Positions 6,321 through 8,104 of a stretch of 8,104 nucleotides of DNA are shown here, in pieces. Under the pieces are notes generated by a model. That model did no database searches. It saw only the letters and a list, made by a program, of their open reading frames with translations, and was not told the DNA's origin. This DNA is from Clostridia bacterium (GTDB lineage Bacteria > Bacillota > Clostridia > Saccharofermentanales > UBA5734): contig JAGOFF010000099.1 in the NCBI GenBank assembly GCA_017997315.1, positions 1-8,104 on the forward strand. The letters run 5' to 3'. Every line of letters starts with the position of its first letter. The first letter of the stretch is position 1. The translations under genes were made by a program, and so were the position numbers.

Positions 6321-7080
6321 TCCGGTCACCCCCCGCCTGCAGGACGGCCAGCGTATCGGAAATTTTCTGGTACATCGCTTCATTGTCGGCGTCGCCGCGG
6401 TACACCTGGTTGAACACGGCGCCGTCCTTGATGAAGAGTACCCTGCCGGCATGACTGGCCGCCCGGAGGCTGTGCGTGACCATGAGGATGGTCTGGCCTT
6501 CGGCGTTGATCCTGCGGAAGATCCGGAGCAGCTGGGCCGACGCGCGGGAATCGAGCGCTCCGGTCGGCTCGTCCGCCAGCACCAGCCGGGGCTGCGTGAT
6601 CAGCGCACGGGCGATGGCGGCCCGCTGCTTCTGCCCGCCGGACACTTCATAGGGAAACTTTGCGAGGATGTCTTCGATCCCGAGGCTGCGCGCGATCGGT
6701 TCGAGCCGGCCCGCCATCTCCGGGTACGGCCGGCCCGCCAGGACCAGCGGCAGGAAGATGTTGTCCCGCAGGGAAAACGTGTCCAGCAGGTTGAAGTCCT
6801 GAAAGACGAATCCCAGGTTGTCCCGGCGGAAGGCCGCAAGCGCATGGTCCCGGATCGCCGTCATCGGGCGGCCTTCCAGCAGCACCTCGCCGCTGGTGGG
6901 CTTGTCCAGCGAAGCCAGGATGTTGAGCAGGGTGGTCTTGCCCGATCCGGACTCCCCCATGATCGCGATGAATTCGCCGCTCTCGACCGAGAACGAGACG
7001 TTGGACAACGCCTGTACCTGGTTCCCGCCGAAACGGGTAGTATAGATTTTCTTGACATTGCGGACATCCAGCAGTTGCAT
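6310..7080 (-). CDS. bceA: BceA-like ABC transporter ATP-binding protein
   Basis: ATPase subunit that powers the adjacent BceB-like permease at the inner face of the membrane; 256 residues, normal for the family. In order: A-loop Tyr near KKIYTTRFGG (10-19), Walker A GESGSGKT at 42-49, Q-loop Q94 in FVFQDFNLLDTF, ABC signature SGGQKQR at 147-153, Walker B LVLADEP at 166-172, the D-loop TGALDS right after, and switch His203 in VTHS. The FNLLDTFSLRDNI segment is typical of the MacB/LolD/BceA group. GGGAGGAG sits 6 bases before the ATG, so the start is firm. It lies 92 bases after the kinase gene, a gap carrying a likely regulator site, and its stop overlaps the permease start. All catalytic residues are intact. 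Confidence 0.95.
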   Translation of the reverse strand: MQLLDVRNVKKIYTTRFGGNQVQALSNVSFSVESGEFIAIMGESGSGKTTLLNILASLDKPTSGEVLLEGRPMTAIRDHALAAFRRDNLGFVFQDFNLLDTFSLRDNIFLPLVLAGRPYPEMAGRLEPIARSLGIEDILAKFPYEVSGGQKQRAAIARALITQPRLVLADEPTGALDSRASAQLLRIFRRINAEGQTILMVTHSLRAASHAGRVLFIKDGAVFNQVYRGDADNEAMYQKISDTLAVLQAGGDRIEA

Positions 7081-7151
7081 GAGCCGCTCCTCCCTGTCTG
7101 TAGATTGGGAACAGCGTACCGGAGTCCCGGCGGCCGTGCCATTTCACCGGC

Positions 7152-7186
7152 TTACATGGGGCGGTGGAGAGATTACATTTCCGTAA
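7152..7186 (-). promoter_or_regulatory. Candidate BceR-type operator upstream of the ATPase-permease genes
   Basis: TTACA-TTTC-CGTAA at 7173-7186 is an inverted repeat one base away from TTACA-N4-TGTAA, the kind of site bound by BceR-family regulators. A second TTACA at 7152-7156 lies 21 bp from the first, two helical turns, on the side facing the ATPase gene. The box overlaps the kinase stop codon and is about 93 bases from the ATPase ATG, a usual position for activation of a separate bceAB promoter inside such operons. No convincing -35/-10 pair was found downstream (TACGCT at 7118-7113 is the best weak -10). The rest of the 92-base gap holds only the ribosome site and a short CCGG hairpin. 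Confidence 0.4.
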
Positions 7187-8104
7187 GATCCGGAAATCCG
7201 AGGCGGATCCGCGTTCCCCGCCCGACCTCGGACTCGACCGAAACGGTGTGCGACAGCCGGGAGAGCACCTGGCGCGTCAGATACAGCCCGATGCCGGTGG
7301 AAATCTGCCCCAGTTCGGTCCGGCCGTTCTCGCCGGTGAAACCGCGCTCGAAGATTCTCGGGATGTCCTCCGCACGGATCCCGATCCCCGTGTCCTCGAT
7401 GAACAGCGCGCGGGGATCCGCCGGATCCGGCCGGATCGTGATGCTGCCGGCCGGGGTGTACTTGAGCGCGTTGGACAGGATCTGCCCGAGGACGAACCCG
7501 AGCCACTTCGCATCGGTCAGCACCGGCATGGTGAACTCCGCGAGATCCAGCCGGATGCCGGTCCCGATGAAGACCGGAGCGTACTTCCGGACCGTTTCCC
7601 GGACGAGGGCCGAGACATCGTGCTCCCGCAGGACGAGATCGGAGGAGAGGCTTTCGAGCCGGAGATAATGGAGGACCATCTCGGCATACTGCTCGATCTT
7701 GAAAAGTTCCTGGCCGAGCGCGCCCGGATCGGGCTGCGGGGACGCCAGCAGCAGCCGCATCGCGGCGATCGGGGTCTTGATCTGGTGCGCCCACAGCGTG
7801 TAGTAGTCGTTCATCTCCGCGAGCCGGCGGTCCCGGTCCCCGGTGATCCGGGCGTTCTCCTCATGCAGCCGGCGCACCAGTTCCTGGTAGTCTTCCTCGA
7901 TCCGGTCCCGCGCGTCCGGGAACTCCCGGTCGTCGACCGGCACCGCCCGGATCCGTTCATCCAGAGTCCGGTGCCGACGGACGAAACGGACGAATCCCCA
8001 TCCCGCCAGCAGCAGCCCGGCGGCACAGGTCAGCTCGGCCGCATACGCGACCGCTCCCCACGGCAACCGATACAGCCGGTACACCGCCAGCTGGATGAGC
8101 AGGA
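7173..8104 (-). CDS. bceS: BceS-like intramembrane-sensing histidine kinase, partial
   Basis: Sensor kinase of a Bce-type two-component system. The frame is open to the right edge: codons before the GTG at 8084 read LLIQLA, hydrophobic, so the GTG is internal and the first helix is cut. Counting from that GTG, a second helix covers about 12-34 (VAYAAELTCAAGLLLAGWG), followed by a helical linker. The phospho-acceptor is H100 in WAHQIKTPIAAMRLLL, the BceS-type H-box. The ATP-binding domain has the N-box ILSNALKYTP (N205), the G1 box FIEDTGIGI (D231) and the G2 box STGIGLYLTRQV (262-273). The kinase has almost no extracellular loop, so it should depend on the permease for sensing, which fits its neighbours. 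The regulator gene is expected upstream, beyond 8104. The stop TAA lies within the putative regulator box. The kinase family is certain; the Bce subtype is strongly supported by the H-box and context. Confidence 0.93.
   Translation of the reverse strand, partial: LLIQLAVYRLYRLPWGAVAYAAELTCAAGLLLAGWGFVRFVRRHRTLDERIRAVPVDDREFPDARDRIEEDYQELVRRLHEENARITGDRDRRLAEMNDYYTLWAHQIKTPIAAMRLLLASPQPDPGALGQELFKIEQYAEMVLHYLRLESLSSDLVLREHDVSALVRETVRKYAPVFIGTGIRLDLAEFTMPVLTDAKWLGFVLGQILSNALKYTPAGSITIRPDPADPRALFIEDTGIGIRAEDIPRIFERGFTGENGRTELGQISTGIGLYLTRQVLSRLSHTVSVESEVGRGTRIRLGFPDLTEM

Noticed and set aside
4305..6413. 702-codon + strand frame opposite the permease
   Set aside because: Its translation is a hydrophilic Gln/Asp/His-rich string lacking any fold signature; the opposite strand encodes a clear ten-helix BceB-like permease.
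6277..7668. 463-codon + strand frame opposite the ATPase and kinase
   Set aside because: Antisense shadow of two enzymes with complete catalytic motifs.

Overview
The window is GC-rich bacterial DNA (by eye about 60-65% GC). It has clear AAGGAGG-type ribosome binding sites and tightly packed, often overlapping genes. The Bce-type antimicrobial-peptide sensing and detoxification module at the right suggests a high-GC Bacillota (Firmicutes) or a close relative. That is inference; nothing here fixes the genus. No tRNA, rRNA, CRISPR array, insertion sequence or phage gene was seen, and no gene-free stretch exceeds 300 bases.

Layout. (1) 1-1337, + strand: the catalytic and anticodon-binding part of threonyl-tRNA synthetase, cut by the left edge. 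(2) 1360-2783, - strand: a compact three-gene unit with overlapping reading frames. In transcription order it holds an uncharacterised protein with roughly 21-residue repeats, an ECF-type sigma factor, and a 68-residue protein of unknown role. A candidate extended -10 promoter lies at 2823-2854. This is the least explained part of the window. (3) 2930-4353, + strand, divergent from unit 2: a SAM-dependent methyltransferase and a RimJ/RimL-like GNAT acetyltransferase joined by an ATGA overlap. (4) 4314-8104, - strand: a BceS-like histidine kinase (cut by the right edge), a BceA-like ATPase and a BceB-like ten-helix permease. The response regulator is expected just beyond the right edge.

How the genes work together. 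In the Bce module, the kinase has almost no extracellular part and is expected to sense peptide through the permease. Its regulator would then switch on the ATPase-permease pair. A TTACA-N4-CGTAA inverted repeat at the kinase stop codon, with a second TTACA 21 bp away, fits a regulator site for this loop. In unit 2, co-transcription and translational overlap suggest that the repeat protein, sigma factor and small protein act in one regulatory pathway. The small protein sits where an anti-sigma factor often lies but shows none of the usual anti-sigma features.

Both convergent gene ends (thrS against the small gene, and the acetyltransferase against the permease) carry a GC-rich hairpin with no T-tract. 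The second lies largely inside a 40-bp overlap of the two coding sequences.
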